A DNA stretch of 64,000 nucleotides from the NCBI GenBank assembly GCA_039621445.1, contig CP154956.1:23610743-23674742 (forward strand), given 5' to 3'. Below are positions 46,113 through 56,179 of the stretch, in pieces. Numbering within the stretch: the stretch's first letter is position 1; every line of letters begins with the position of its first letter. Position numbers and translations under genes: made by a program. The notes under the pieces were generated by a model. It was not told where the DNA came from, ran no database searches, and worked only from the letters and a program-made list of their open reading frames with translations. Source of the DNA: Euglena gracilis (lineage: Eukaryota; Euglenida; Euglenophyceae; Euglenales).

Positions 46113-47426
46113 ATGCTACAGCAGCACAACATCATCGTCTGCTACACCAGCTGGCTGGAAGTATTATCCCTGTTTCACTATACTTTGCTTTACCACCTGT
46201 GCTGTAACATAGCGTTCACACCAACCCGCACTGTGGCCCCAGGGCCTTATAAACATTTCACAGAGTTGGCCCCAGGGCCCAAGACTTCAGCCATGATGCT
46301 GTCCAATTTTGCCCCAGGGCTCAACACATTTCAAGCCAAAACTGGCACAGAAAAGTTCTTCACAAATGTGGCCCCAGGGCCCCAGACTTTTGCCATGATG
46401 CTGTCAAATTTTGCCACAGGGATCAACACATTTCCAAACAAATGTGGCACAGAAAAGTTTTTCACAAATGACGCCCCAGGGCCCAAGGCCTTTGCCATGA
46501 TGCTGTCAATTTTTGCCACAGGGATCAACACATTTCCAACCAAATGTGGCACAGAAAAGTTTTTCACAGATGTGGCCCCAGGGCCCAAGGTTTCAGCCAA
46601 GATGCTGTCCAATGCTGCCCCAGGGCTCAACACATTTCAAGCCAAATCTGGCACTGAAAAGTTTTTCACAAATGTGGCCCCAGGGCCCAAGACTTCAGCC
46701 ATGATGCTGTCAAATGCCGCCCTAGGGCTCAACACTTTTCAAGCCAAAACAGGCACAGAAAACTCTTTCACAGATGTGGCCCCAGGGCCCACGGCTTCGG
46801 CCATGACGCTGTCCAAATTTGCCCAAGGGCTCAGCAGATTTCCAGCCAAAATAGCGCGGGGTTTCAGCACGGGCGAACCATGCTCCTCCACATTGTGGCC
46901 TTCAAAAGTGGCCCCCCATCCAGCCAGTTCTGCCCGGTTCAGCTGGCCAGCAAACGGGACACCTCAGCGCAATGCACTTGACAATCCCCAGGCTCCCACT
47001 CCGCCGTTCGGAAAAAACAACCCAATGTCAGCCAAACAAAGAAAAGTGCTGGTGCCTTTCACGCCGGCAAAAGACAGCCCACAGCCTACCCTGGCAGCAT
47101 CGGGGGGGGCAGGCCGGGGTCGGTCTTTACTCACCTGCGGGGACATTGAAAGCAACCCCGGGCCAGCTACGGACCCACCATTTGTTTCGGGTGAGGATAT
47201 TGACATGGCGCCAGCATCACAAATCTCCATCCCTCCAGCCGCACCACCACCCGCAGAGCCTGTGTACCAGGCAGCCATTCTGCCATGGCACTGTGTACCA
47301 CATACAAGGGGTTACGGCCTACAACCTGGCTACGGTCGGGCCGTACACAGTGGCATGGTTAAAACCATAAGACAAAGAGAGAATCTCAGAGCTAGCGAAA
47401 GCTTAGCGAAAGTAACTGGTTCCTAA
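46113..47426 (+). CDS. Repeat protein with a 2A-type motif
   Basis: The frame is open for 437 residues from the ATG at 46113; the true start may be later, since the first ~35 residues look non-coding. Residues ~40-245 are tandem 34-residue repeats (APGPKTSAMMLSNFAPGLNT... type). A basic, proline-rich stretch follows, then LLTCGDIESNPGP, a complete 2A ribosome-skipping signature, and ~85 further residues rich in P and A up to the stop. If translated, two products would be made: the repeat protein ending at ...NPG and a short one starting with P. Similar 2A motifs are known in some retrotransposon ORFs, but no RT follows on this strand. Function unknown. Confidence 0.6.
   Translation: MLQQHNIIVCYTSWLEVLSLFHYTLLYHLCCNIAFTPTRTVAPGPYKHFTELAPGPKTSAMMLSNFAPGLNTFQAKTGTEKFFTNVAPGPQTFAMMLSNFATGINTFPNKCGTEKFFTNDAPGPKAFAMMLSIFATGINTFPTKCGTEKFFTDVAPGPKVSAKMLSNAAPGLNTFQAKSGTEKFFTNVAPGPKTSAMMLSNAALGLNTFQAKTGTENSFTDVAPGPTASAMTLSKFAQGLSRFPAKIARGFSTGEPCSSTLWPSKVAPHPASSARFSWPANGTPQRNALDNPQAPTPPFGKNNPMSAKQRKVLVPFTPAKDSPQPTLAASGGAGRGRSLLTCGDIESNPGPATDPPFVSGEDIDMAPASQISIPPAAPPPAEPVYQAAILPWHCVPHTRGYGLQPGYGRAVHSGMVKTIRQRENLRASESLAKVTGS
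46266..46880 (+). repeat. 102-bp coding tandem repeat
   Basis: GTGGCCCCAGGGCCCA landmarks at 46368, 46470, 46572, 46674 and 46776, an exact 102-bp period equal to 34 codons. Frame is preserved in all units. Confidence 0.93.
47127..47165 (+). other. 2A-type ribosome-skipping motif
   Basis: Encodes LLTCGDIESNPGP, matching D-[VI]-E-x-N-P-G-P. Skipping would occur between the last G and P (47162/47163). Confidence 0.75.
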
Positions 47427-47914
47427 TTCAAGGTTACAGGGTTTGGTGCTTTGCAATTCTGTTTTAGAATTCTGAGGGCGAAGTCCCATTTGAATAGAAG
47501 TTTTCTTTCTTTCTTTTACAAAGCTCGAAAGAGCAAAAGTCACAATCATATAAGGGACTGCGGTCCCACCAATTCTTCTGCTTGTGTGCTTTGCATTCAA
47601 AAGGGGAAAAGGGAAGCAAATTTTATTGTTACTCCCCCCACGGGCTTTTAAGGGGAAAACCTTAAGTAGAAAAGCCGGGGTGGGACGTACACTTGGTAGC
47701 AGATTAGGTTTAACGGTCGTACGACCACACAAAAACTCAGAAAAGGCGCCTAAGCACGGGCGAGGTGTCTCAGGGGCACAAGTGGCTACGGCTGCATCAC
47801 AAAGTCTCTGAGCCCCCACCTTTGCTTATCTTTTTTGGGGATTTTTACACAAATTTTTACAATTTTTACAATTTTCCCGATTTTCACAAAAATTTTCCCA
47901 ACTTTTCATCAAAT

Positions 47915-48904
47915 ATGCAAAGCGCAAATACAAACAATAGAAACGCACCTATTAACTACGCTTTGTTAATAGGTTCGCTTCGAGGAATATACAATGCAGA
48001 CGAAGTCGCTACAGCGACAGAAAATTTTTCTTCACAAGGGGCGGAGGCCCAAACCGCTTTTGCGGCAGAAAATTTTTCTTCACAAGGGGCGGAGGCCCAA
48101 ACCGCTTTTGCGGCAGAAAATTTTTCTTCACAAGGGGCGGAGGCCCAAACCGCTTTTGCGGCAGAAAATTTTTCTTCACAAGGGGCGGAGGCCCAAACCG
48201 CTTTTGCGGCAGAAAATTTTCCTTCACAAGGGGTGAATGCCCATGCCGCTTCTGCGGTGGAAAATTTTTCTATACAAGGGGCGGATGCCCAAGCCGCTTC
48301 GGTGGCACCCCCCCCACAACTGGGTTTTCGAACCCGAACCGCATTGGCGGTGCCCCTCCCTACAAGCCGCTATGGCGGTACCCCCCCCCTCCAAGGGTCT
48401 TCGGACCCAAGCCGCTACGGCAATACCCCCCCCCTCCAAGGGTCTTCGGACCCAAGCCGCTACGGCGGTACCCCCCCCTCCAAGGGTCTTCGGACCCAAG
48501 CCGCTACGGCGGTACCCCCCCCCCTCCAAGGGTCTACGGACCCAACCCGCATTTGCGGACCAAACTTTACAACAACCGCATTTGCGGTAAAACACCATCC
48601 TACAATGGGTCTACGGACCCCCTCCGCTTCTGCGGAGTATGACTCACAAGAGGGCAGTATGCCCGAACGGGGTTGGCAATTAGTGCCTTTTGGCACCCAA
48701 TTGCCAACAGAGCCCCCCTCTTACGAGGACGGGTTGGAAACACCTTGTTTTTTCCAACGTAACGGCCCCAAGCCAGTCATTCCAGGTCATCCCGTGGACT
48801 TCAGGTGGCCATTGTGGCAGGCACCAGCGACCGTTTCGGTCCTGGGTTGTGAACAGGCGGAAAAATATCTTTTCCCTGTCCGTTGTCTCCCAGAGGTAAG
48901 GTAA
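47915..48904 (+). CDS. Repeat-rich ORF over a hairpin array
   Basis: ATG at 47915 gives 329 residues. Residues ~36-131 are six 16-residue repeats (ENFSSQGAEAQTAFAA type). Next come proline-rich repeats (GGTPPLQGSSDPSRY type), which read in one frame but shift in another, and PPSYEDG. The last ~45 residues (from 48765) are antisense to the unknown minus-strand gene of 48765-53936, so the natural end of this ORF has been lost. No family recognised; coding status uncertain because the DNA may be conserved for its hairpins. Confidence 0.4.
   Translation: MQSANTNNRNAPINYALLIGSLRGIYNADEVATATENFSSQGAEAQTAFAAENFSSQGAEAQTAFAAENFSSQGAEAQTAFAAENFSSQGAEAQTAFAAENFPSQGVNAHAASAVENFSIQGADAQAASVAPPPQLGFRTRTALAVPLPTSRYGGTPPLQGSSDPSRYGNTPPLQGSSDPSRYGGTPPSKGLRTQAATAVPPPLQGSTDPTRICGPNFTTTAFAVKHHPTMGLRTPSASAEYDSQEGSMPERGWQLVPFGTQLPTEPPSYEDGLETPCFFQRNGPKPVIPGHPVDFRWPLWQAPATVSVLGCEQAEKYLFPVRCLPEVR
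48020..48640. repeat. Array of small CCGC-N4-GCGG hairpins
   Basis: Four near-identical 48-bp units (from 48020) and two diverged ones, followed by ~43-bp units. About 14 short inverted repeats of the type CCGC-TTTT-GCGG or CCGC-TACG-GCGG are spaced roughly every 45 bases, although the sequence between them changes completely. Confidence 0.8.
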
Positions 48905-49212
48905 TCTTACCCCTGCCTCCGCAGCAGCGAGGCGTATCGCCCCACTGTCGAACTGCCACGGACGGGCCATTCCCGTGTGGCGGTAGTCGTCGAGCTTGAG
49001 GTTGGAGTACTTGAAAAAATCCTTGTACTTTTTGTGCAAGGTGGAGTATTCCCCCAGTGGCTTCTGGGCACTTGGCACGATTGTGCAAACTGCGCCTTCC
49101 GCAGTTTGTCAGAAGGTACCTCGAAGGCAATTGACGCAGAGTATCGGTACATTCGTACCGTCTCGCTCGGTGTAGCTAAAATTGTCCTTATGAGTCCAAC
49201 TGTCCACGCACG
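48765..49212 (-). pseudogene. Unknown gene X, 3' part, truncated at 48765
   Basis: From 49212 downward two frames read naturally: ATPSETVRMYRYSASIAFEV, then after a shift near 49075 STLHKKYKDFFKYSNLKLDD and DREKIFFRLFTTQDRNGRWC. 48765-48960 is ~93% identical to 63804-64000, where the protein continues for ~130 more residues; here it stops abruptly at 48765, where the repeat-rich plus-strand sequence begins. No family recognised. Confidence 0.55.
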
Positions 49213-49215
49213 TGG

Positions 49216-49930
49216 TCATACCAAGGCGGCACAGTTGGGGATGTATACATCCTTGTGGAAGGATTTCCAATCCACAGGGTTGCACACATGGACGAGGGGT
49301 AATCCCAGGTCAGGTGCACTGTTATACATCTTATGGCACACAGCGCAAAGCCACATAAAACGGTTTTCCGTTGTTGGGTCGATGAGGAATTCCCCATCGA
49401 AGTATTGGGCCAAAACACGGGGGGATCTGGAATTGTAATAATTCCAGGTCACGTTCTGATCAAAGGACTTTTTTCCGCCCTGAAAGAACAGTGGCTCAAT
49501 CCACCGGTTGAGGCATTGCTGTGTGCACAGTTTGTGGTCGATCATCATGTACCCGTTTGTCAGGTCATGAATCTCAGGATCATCCTGATTGACCGCGTTC
49601 CAGTCGATGATAACTTCGTCTTCCGAAGGTGTTTCGGCTGTTGAGGCGCGGGATTTTCCCTGCCCCTTTGACGAAGGTTTCGGCTCTGAGTTTTTACTAT
49701 AGCCGGACGATGCGACGTGCATGAATCCTTGTCCCGAGGTTGATCCTCGAGAAGAGGATGCAGCACTCTGGCCGCCAGCACCACCACCGCCTTTCGGTGG
49801 GGAGTGATCACCAGATTTCGGTGCGGGCTTACAAGGTGCGGCGCCCGGCTTGATTTTGCCGGGACCTTCGGACTTCCGGTTTCCGGAGCATCCGAGGGCC
49901 GCCGATGGGCGTCGCGCTTGCTTGCCCAGG
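49216..49930 (-). pseudogene. Unknown gene X, segment with conserved-looking domain
   Basis: The frame begins in a low-complexity G/S/Q/K-rich linker (GGGGAGGQSAASSSRGS) and passes into a dense domain: EVIIDWNAVNQDDPEIHD, CTQQCLNRWIEPLFF, FMWLCAVCHKMYNSAPD, VHVCNPVDWKSF. Two C-x2/3-C pairs could bind zinc, but I cannot name the fold. Ends at a TGA (49216); the next coding-like frame continues beyond it. Confidence 0.5.
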
Positions 49931-50558
49931 TGCGTGGTGACGCTTGGGACGGGGGTCTTCTCCCCGACACCGAGCGTTGTTGACCTTCAGCAGGGGTTTC
50001 CCGAGCTGAGGGTCGTCCTACGCGTTCCCTCGTGGCTTCCGTGGTTTTCCCAGGGGCAGCCGTGGGGGATGGTGTGGGTGCAGGCTTGGCTGGCGCATTT
50101 CGCGCTGATTGAGCCTGTGGTGGGGGCATGGACGTCCGCTCGGCCTGTTTTTCAGGCGCCGGTGTCCGTGTGCCTGGATGCTTTGGTGCAGTGGCTGTGG
50201 GTGTGCGCTGAGGTGCGGGTTCATCCCGTGCATCGGATTGCGCTACCGGTGCTGATACAGGTTCATCCCGTACTGGCACGGTTGCTGTTGTCTCCACGGC
50301 CATTGCTGTCTGTTCGCCTTCCGTCCGTGTCGCTTCCGACACCGGCGGTGGCGCCGCCGTTGGGGGAGGTTCATCCTCCACCATGGCTGTTGTGTCAGGT
50401 GTGTCTTCCGCCGGCTGGGCAGTTTCCGCCGCAGCTGTGGAAGAACTGGCCGCAGTGCCACGTGGAGTGACAACTGCGATCAGTGACCGCAAACCACCGA
50501 GTAACGCGTCCGCCCAGCGAGGTGTGCCGTTCAGGTTCTTCACCTGAAGTGGGTTCAT
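49860..50558 (-). pseudogene. Unknown gene X, P/A/T-rich disordered segment
   Basis: About 230 residues of low-complexity P, A, T, E, R sequence (SARNAPAKPAPTPSPTAAPG and similar) in one open frame, shifting near 49850 into the next segment. It resembles a flexible linker of a large protein. Confidence 0.45.
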
Positions 50559-50631
50559 CCGCTGGCTCCTCTGCCGACGGGATTTCCCCGAAAACAGGGA
50601 GCTTGAGGCGTAATACCTCAGGCGTAATACT

Positions 50632-51440
50632 TCAGGCGGATGCGGTGCTCGAAGTGGTACAGAATCGTATGAACGTCACTGCAAATGTTTTTTCTACAGT
50701 GCCGAACTTCATGCGTTTGAGGGATACCCGCATTCGAATGAAGTTGTCCGGGACCGGATGCCCGGTTTCTGGGAGCTCTGGTTCTGGGTGGGATTCCCCT
50801 GCCAGAATTTCGGCATTTTTACCGACCGAAACGGTCTGACGTACATCGATTGTAGGAATACTTGTGAAGACGGCAAAACGTTCGTAGCACAGCTGAAGGA
50901 AATATTCACGCACATGTATTCCGTTGGAGCACTGGGAATCCAGTGGAAGTATTACCCCCTGCCGGAGAAACTACAGGCGCAGGCCGCGGTAATGTTCACG
51001 TGCAACCTCCAGGTATTCTTGGACAGCATGTATGGCAGGCTGTTCAAGGTACTGGATGTGGACCTCACGTACCCCCAGCGGTACAAACTGGAATGCCAGT
51101 TTTGCAAGGAAGTTCACATTGTTGACTTCTGGGGTTTCGGATAACGCGGAAAAACGCCTCCGACTGCCCAGAATGCCGGCAGCCCGCTGACCAGGAGATT
51201 CCTCCTGCATCAGTGCCGGAATCCCAATATCGGAACACAAGACCGAAAGGTGCTGAAACAGCACCGGCGGAAAATATTTCTGCTGCAGCAGTAATGGCAC
51301 AGGGCGTGGATTACCTACGTCCTGGAGGTCTACATATATTTCCTGGAATATATGACCACCGATGTGGTGTCCACAGGAGGTGATTACCTCGGGGATACGC
51401 CGAGGTGGCGCCCAGACCCAATGACCCTGACCAGCGAAGG
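50632..51440 (-). pseudogene. Unknown gene X, ordered segment
   Basis: Reads PPRRIPEVITSCGHHIGGHI, then FPPVLFQHLSVLCSDIGIPA, then one in-frame TAG (50971), then REYFLQLCYERFAVFTSIPT and onward to 50632. The plus strand also has an open frame at 50758-51144, but the minus reading is longer and continuous with its neighbours. No family recognised. Confidence 0.45.
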
Positions 51441-52121
51441 ATGAACCTGCGACCGGACTGGGAAGAGGCCGAAATCAGCCTCCAGGAACACCTGGATACT
51501 CAGTTCGGGAATATCCCGATGTGGGAAGATTTCAAGATGTTTTTCGCGGCACACGAAGGAAAAGTACCTCGTTATGCGTTGCCGCTGCCCGCTTTCTTGG
51601 AAGAAACAGGAGAATGCAGCGTGACTGAGAATTGTCAACGGCAGTCGGAAGACCTCTGCCAGATCGACGACGACGAGCCGCAACCTCCACCCGGAAGCTG
51701 GGTGAGAGCGTCGTGGCCGCCCCCATTCCCCAACTCTGACAGAAGTGAAAGTATAAGCTTTTACTGCCTGTCCGACGCACAAGGGTGCTACAGAAGCGGA
51801 AAAGACCCGCGTACTGCAGCACAACTCCACACAGAGGACTCCCCTCCGGAAGCGGAGGAGGAGGAAGAAGAGGTCCCCATGGCCGAGGATGAACCTCAGC
51901 CAGCGGAACCTCCAGCACGGGAAACCCGTAGTCCATCTGTCGTGATGCTGGACACTGTGGCAGAAACTGTCCTGCGCACAGGATCGCCGACAGGCGAAAT
52001 TACACCTGTCCCGCCGTCACCATCCTCACTTGGTACGCCGGGCGGACCGACCCCTCCGCGGGAAAACCCGCCGGAGACGGTACCCCACACGGTCGGTGGA
52101 TCACGTTGCCTGCCCTTGTGA
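51405..52121 (+). CDS. Plus-strand ORF within the gene X block
   Basis: 238 residues: a compact N-terminal part (LRPDWEEAEISLQEHLDTQF, MWEDFKMFF), then an acidic, proline-rich tail (EEEEEEVPMAEDEPQPAEPP). Minus-strand readings over this stretch look non-coding, whereas both flanks are coding-like on minus. It is either an inverted piece of gene X or an independent small gene. Function unknown. Confidence 0.5.
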   Translation: MAPRPNDPDQRRMNLRPDWEEAEISLQEHLDTQFGNIPMWEDFKMFFAAHEGKVPRYALPLPAFLEETGECSVTENCQRQSEDLCQIDDDEPQPPPGSWVRASWPPPFPNSDRSESISFYCLSDAQGCYRSGKDPRTAAQLHTEDSPPEAEEEEEEVPMAEDEPQPAEPPARETRSPSVVMLDTVAETVLRTGSPTGEITPVPPSPSSLGTPGGPTPPRENPPETVPHTVGGSRCLPL

Positions 52122-53193
52122 ACTTCTGGAGATCTTCGTCGATTTTCCGCCAGATCTCTTCCAGGTACTTGAACACTGAGGCAACGTCATGATCCTTCGT
52201 TTTCGAAGGTTCGGCGGCTTTTCCGCCTTTTCCTACTTGGGGTCCGGCAGATTTTCAGCCTTTGCCAGGAGCAGGCCAGGCGGCCTTTCCGCCTTTGCCA
52301 GGTGGGGCCTTTTCACCTTTCTCCTGGCCTTTACCCTTTCCTTTACCCTTGCCCTTTCCTTTACCCTTACCCTTTGTGTTAGACAGCCATTCGAATGTCG
52401 CCAAGTAATCCCAGTATTCTGGGTCTTCTGGCGTAAACACAGGATAAGTCACGGATTCCGTGCTTGGCGTTCGAGCAAATCCCTGCTGAGCGTCACCACG
52501 GTTCGAGTGAACTGGTGAGACCGGGGGTGGTCAGGATTCCCGACGTGCCCGTTCTGCCGCAACATCTTGCGCCGGCGAAGCTTCCTCGCCAGCGTCGACA
52601 TGCATCGCCGCGGGTGGATTTTCCGACCTAGGCGAGCGGCGTTGTGGCTGCGGCGTCAGATTTTCTGGGCCGCGGTCACGCTTTCCGACAGCATGGCCGG
52701 TGGGTCGTGTTGGTGGCGCTTCCGCTACCGCAACGTCCCGCTGTCGCACTGGTTGACCTGATCGTGATGTCGCTGGGATTCCGGTCAGAGCCGTCACAGC
52801 ACCATCACACTGCTGGAGCTCTTCTGCCGTCATTTCCCTCCAGGCAGGGTTTCCCTGTCTGGCGCAAATAGGCGGACGACATGCAATCTGTCTCTGGATC
52901 ATCGCAGCATATTCAAACTGCTGACGCTCCTCCTCGGTAGGGAATGGCCGCCCAGTCCACGGGTTCACGGGTTCATCCCGTGCCTGTGGAGCTGGGTCTG
53001 CACGGGGCGGTGCCGCGGCTTCCCGCGAACGAACGCTCCGGGCACTGTCAGACGTCACGGGGTGGTTTCTCCCCACTGGACGGCTGGGGACAGGGTCAGG
53101 AATGGTGTGGTGGGGTGGGGATGGGTAGACGTATGAATCTTGTGGGCTTGGTGTCTCCCGGGGGTAATCCCCAGAGACGGCATACTGGGACAC
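52090..53193 (-). pseudogene. Unknown gene X, segment with KG repeats
   Basis: 53193-52531 encodes disordered sequence with NPWTGRPFPTEEERQQFEYA. In another frame 52518-52090 continues with PEDPEYWDYLATFEWLSNT, eight KG repeats, and FKYLEEIWRKIDEDLQKF. At least one frameshift separates them (about 52525). Confidence 0.45.
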
Positions 53194-53936
53194 ATGCTCC
53201 TCCGCAAGGTAATCCCGCCGGGGCGCGCTCAGTGGATCGAAAAATACTTTCTTTCACGCGTGGTGGTACACTCCGGACAGGTGCTTCCCCTGTCTCTTCC
53301 TCGGGGAATCCGGGGGAGTGAGCACGAAAATGTGCCGTGTAAGTGCCAACTGGTGGTACCTGCCGTGCGACCTGTGGCGGGACTTCTACGCCCAGGTCAC
53401 GCATGGTAATGTCCTCCGCGAATCCCGACGTGTCCCGGTCGGTGTAATACACCAGACCGGTCATCGTCGTCGGGCGCACATACACCACAGGGCTGGAGGG
53501 GTATTCGTGATGGTCAAAACTTTACGGCAGTGGTGGTCCCACAATGCCTGGGTGAGGTGGTCTGGTGCCGGTTTTGCGCTCATACGCATAACCCGATTCA
53601 TCTTCTCCGCCGTGCGGTGGATCATCACACCCGCATACGGTGAGAGGCGACGAGAGCCTGATTGCTGGGATGGCCGCGCTTCCGCGGACTTGGAGGTCAT
53701 CCTGCTACTGCTGCTGGCTTCAGGGTTTCCCTGAGCCGCAGTCCGTGCCGGTGGCTGTGTACCGTATCGGTACGCATATCTGGCTGTGGGTGAGTTGGGT
53801 GGTAAGGCGGTCCTCCGCCTCGATTCCACCGGGCAGCATATCACCGCCCGGGGTCGGCTTGGTTAGTTGTGTAGGTGGTTGGTTGTTTGTTGGTAAGGGT
53901 AACTTTCCCTGCTTGACTATGGGCTGGCAAAAAGTT
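53096..53936 (-). pseudogene. Unknown gene X, 5' segment after a 3' splice site
   Basis: Starts just after the acceptor-like site at 53937: FCQPIVKQGKLPLPTNNQPP and DMLPGGIEAEDRLTTQLTHS, then by frame changes RMTSKSAEARPSQQSGSRRL and VYYTDRDTSGFAEDITMRDL. It directly follows the chromovirus pol stop (54050) on the same strand, the position where some LTR elements carry an env-like or other extra ORF. Not recognised. Confidence 0.45.
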
Positions 53937-53965
53937 CTGCGGAAAGAAAGAATGATAAGAATCAA
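53937..53965 (-). promoter_or_regulatory. 3' splice-site-like sequence before gene X
   Basis: On the minus strand a pyrimidine tract TTCTTTCTTTCCGCAG ends at 53937. It could make a spliced subgenomic mRNA for the downstream ORFs. Prediction only. Confidence 0.4.
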
Positions 53966-54049
53966 TGATAAAAAGGAGAGAAAACAACATGGGTTTCCCA
54001 TGCGTTCTCAAAAGTTTGTCATGGAAACATCAATGTTATGATTCTTGTT

Positions 54050-55300
54050 TTACAGCTTCCAATCTTGCTGGACATACCCAACAAAACTGGTTGCTGGCTC
54101 CCAAGTGTCCTCCTCGGGCCCATACCCTTTCCAGCGGACCTTCCAAAGGTGCCTTTGTCGATTTTGTGATCAATGATTTTATCGACTACAAAATCATCCG
54201 TCTCAGGTAATCTGGAACGGGGTTTGAAGTGGAAACACGGGATGGATTCCCATCCGGTGGCTACAGGTATTTTTTGAAGTCGTCCATATGAACGTCCGCA
54301 ACACAATTCGGTAATGCAACCTTGTAACGCCCGCTGGTACCTGGTCTTTCTAGGATTTCACAGGGGCCGAGCCAGAGGGGGTCCAGCTTGGAAGATTGCA
54401 TGCGAGTACGGCTATTCCGCACCCACACGCGGTCACCGGGACTATACACAGGTGACTTGAAATTCTGCAAAAACAATTTCCGTTTGGTTGCATGAATATC
54501 AGTCACACGCTTCTGGACTGCAGAACGTAGATTTTCTACTTCCGCAAACCAGGTCTCGCAACTGACACTCGTTCGGGCGGGTCTCTCCGAAGGGACATCC
54601 CCTATGGCCGGAGGGTCCCGTCCGAAAACTAATTTATAGGGGGAGTGAGGCAAAACCAACCCTGGTAGGGTATTGATATAAAACAAAGACCATGGTAGAA
54701 CTGATATCCAGTTGCTGCGCGAGTCAGCCAGTGAAAGGCGAAGCATATTCACGACGGATTTCATGGCTGCCTCGGCTCTACCATTGCCTTTGGGTCGGTA
54801 TATAATGGAAAGATGTTGCTCGATTCCGAGTAAACCGCACAAAGTGATGAAAAACCTTGAAGAAATCAAATGGAATGGCTACAATGTACCAACTCAGCCT
54901 GCAGACGACAACAAAAACGTAATCGTAAATTTTGTCGTCTGTTCCTTTGCACGGTTCTAATTCCAGAAAATGCGTGCAGAGGGATGTAAAAATGTCAGGG
55001 GGTACAGGGAAAAAGTCCATCGTACCAGAGGGGGTACCTCAGCGGGGTTTTACCGCTTGACAAATTTGACACCGTTGCGCTATTCGAAAAAAGCGCGAGT
55101 AAAGCTCTTTCTCGCTCAGGGTTGTGCAATACCTGCGGCCCACCAACGAAAGAAGTTTGGGGGCTCCAGGATGACCGTGGTTGTGATAACACAAAATCGC
55201 ATCATCAACCAGGTCCTGGGGGATACAATATTTGTAACCCGATTCATTGCGAAAAACCAACCGTAAAGGTGAAAGAGTGTAGTTGTCCAGCACTTTGCCA
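54050..55300 (-). pseudogene. Chromovirus integrase with C-terminal chromodomain
   Basis: Zinc-binding H2C2 part: CYHNHGHPG...RCQICQAVKPR (about 55190-55040). Core: DDKIYDYVFVV with the first aspartate (about 54935), then YRPKGNGRAEAAMKS with the glutamate (about 54785). The middle of the core that should hold the second aspartate is missing, replaced by a frame break near 54870, so the enzyme is dead. After a GPCEILERPG-type C-terminal domain, a frameshift leads into a chromodomain: DDFVVDKIIDHKI, then WKGYGPEEDTWEP (54095-54133) and a TAA at 54050. Confidence 0.85.
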
Positions 55301-55649
55301 TTACGAAGTCTGGTGACAATGGTGCCATACACCGGGTCACGACTATAATCCCATTCGCGAAAGAACGGTGGGGAAGGGGACTCTGTGCGCGTAATATGCC
55401 GGGTTCCGGACGTGCTTCCACGTCGGCGCCTTCCGCGCACTGGTGCGACCAGGAATAGTTGTGAAACGGGAAATGAATCCAAAAGATTATCCGCAGCGTC
55501 GTTTTTACGTGCGTATTCGTCAGCTTCCTGACTTCCGTGAAAAGTCGCGTCTCCCTCATCCGGGTTCCCAGGGTAATACCAAGGGGCCTGACTGAGCGGA
55601 TCCGCTACTTTTTGTGTGTGCCCAGGGGTATAAATAACCACAAGGTTGA

Positions 55650-56075
55650 ATTGACTCAAGAACTCATGCCATCTGCATCGCCTTCCGACCGATGACATGG
55701 CCTTGTTCAAATCCTCGGTGTACTAGTGTTGGAGACTCTCATGGTCGGTCTTGACGAGGATCTGGACGAAGCTGCTGGCTACCCAGCTTCGGAGTTTCTG
55801 TAGTATAAGCACAATTGCGTAGGTTTCCTTTTCGCGTATACTCCACTTGACTTGACCTTTTCCGTCGTCGCCCTGTAACTTTCTGCTGAAGAAAGCCACA
55901 GGTCGGAGCTCATTCGCCGCATTATGCCGGCTAAGAACTCCGCCAACAGCGTAATCGCTGTTGTCGACTTCCAGTACGTATGGTTTGTACGGGTCCGGGA
56001 TTTAGAGGACAACATTCTCCAAAAGCAAAACCTTGATTTTCTCAAGGGCCTCGCGCATTTGGTCATGCCAAATGA
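55650..56075 (-). pseudogene. Chromovirus RNase H
   Basis: Several frames must be joined. Visible parts are the VDNSDYAVGGVLSRH region with its catalytic aspartate, KETYAIVLILQKLRSW, and VVIYTPGHTQKVADPLSQAP at the end (about 55620). Confidence 0.75.
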
Positions 56076-56179
56076 CTTTTGTGTTGTCGACAGCCCGGCT
56101 TTTGAGCTGTTTGGTTGGGGGCACTGCGAATTTCGCGAAGTCCTTCATATAAATCGCATAATATTGGGCTAATCCCAAA

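Noticed and set aside
50758-51144. 128-codon plus-strand frame
   Set aside because: It overlaps a longer minus-strand reading that joins naturally to its neighbours. Probably a mirror frame, although the minus strand has one stop there.
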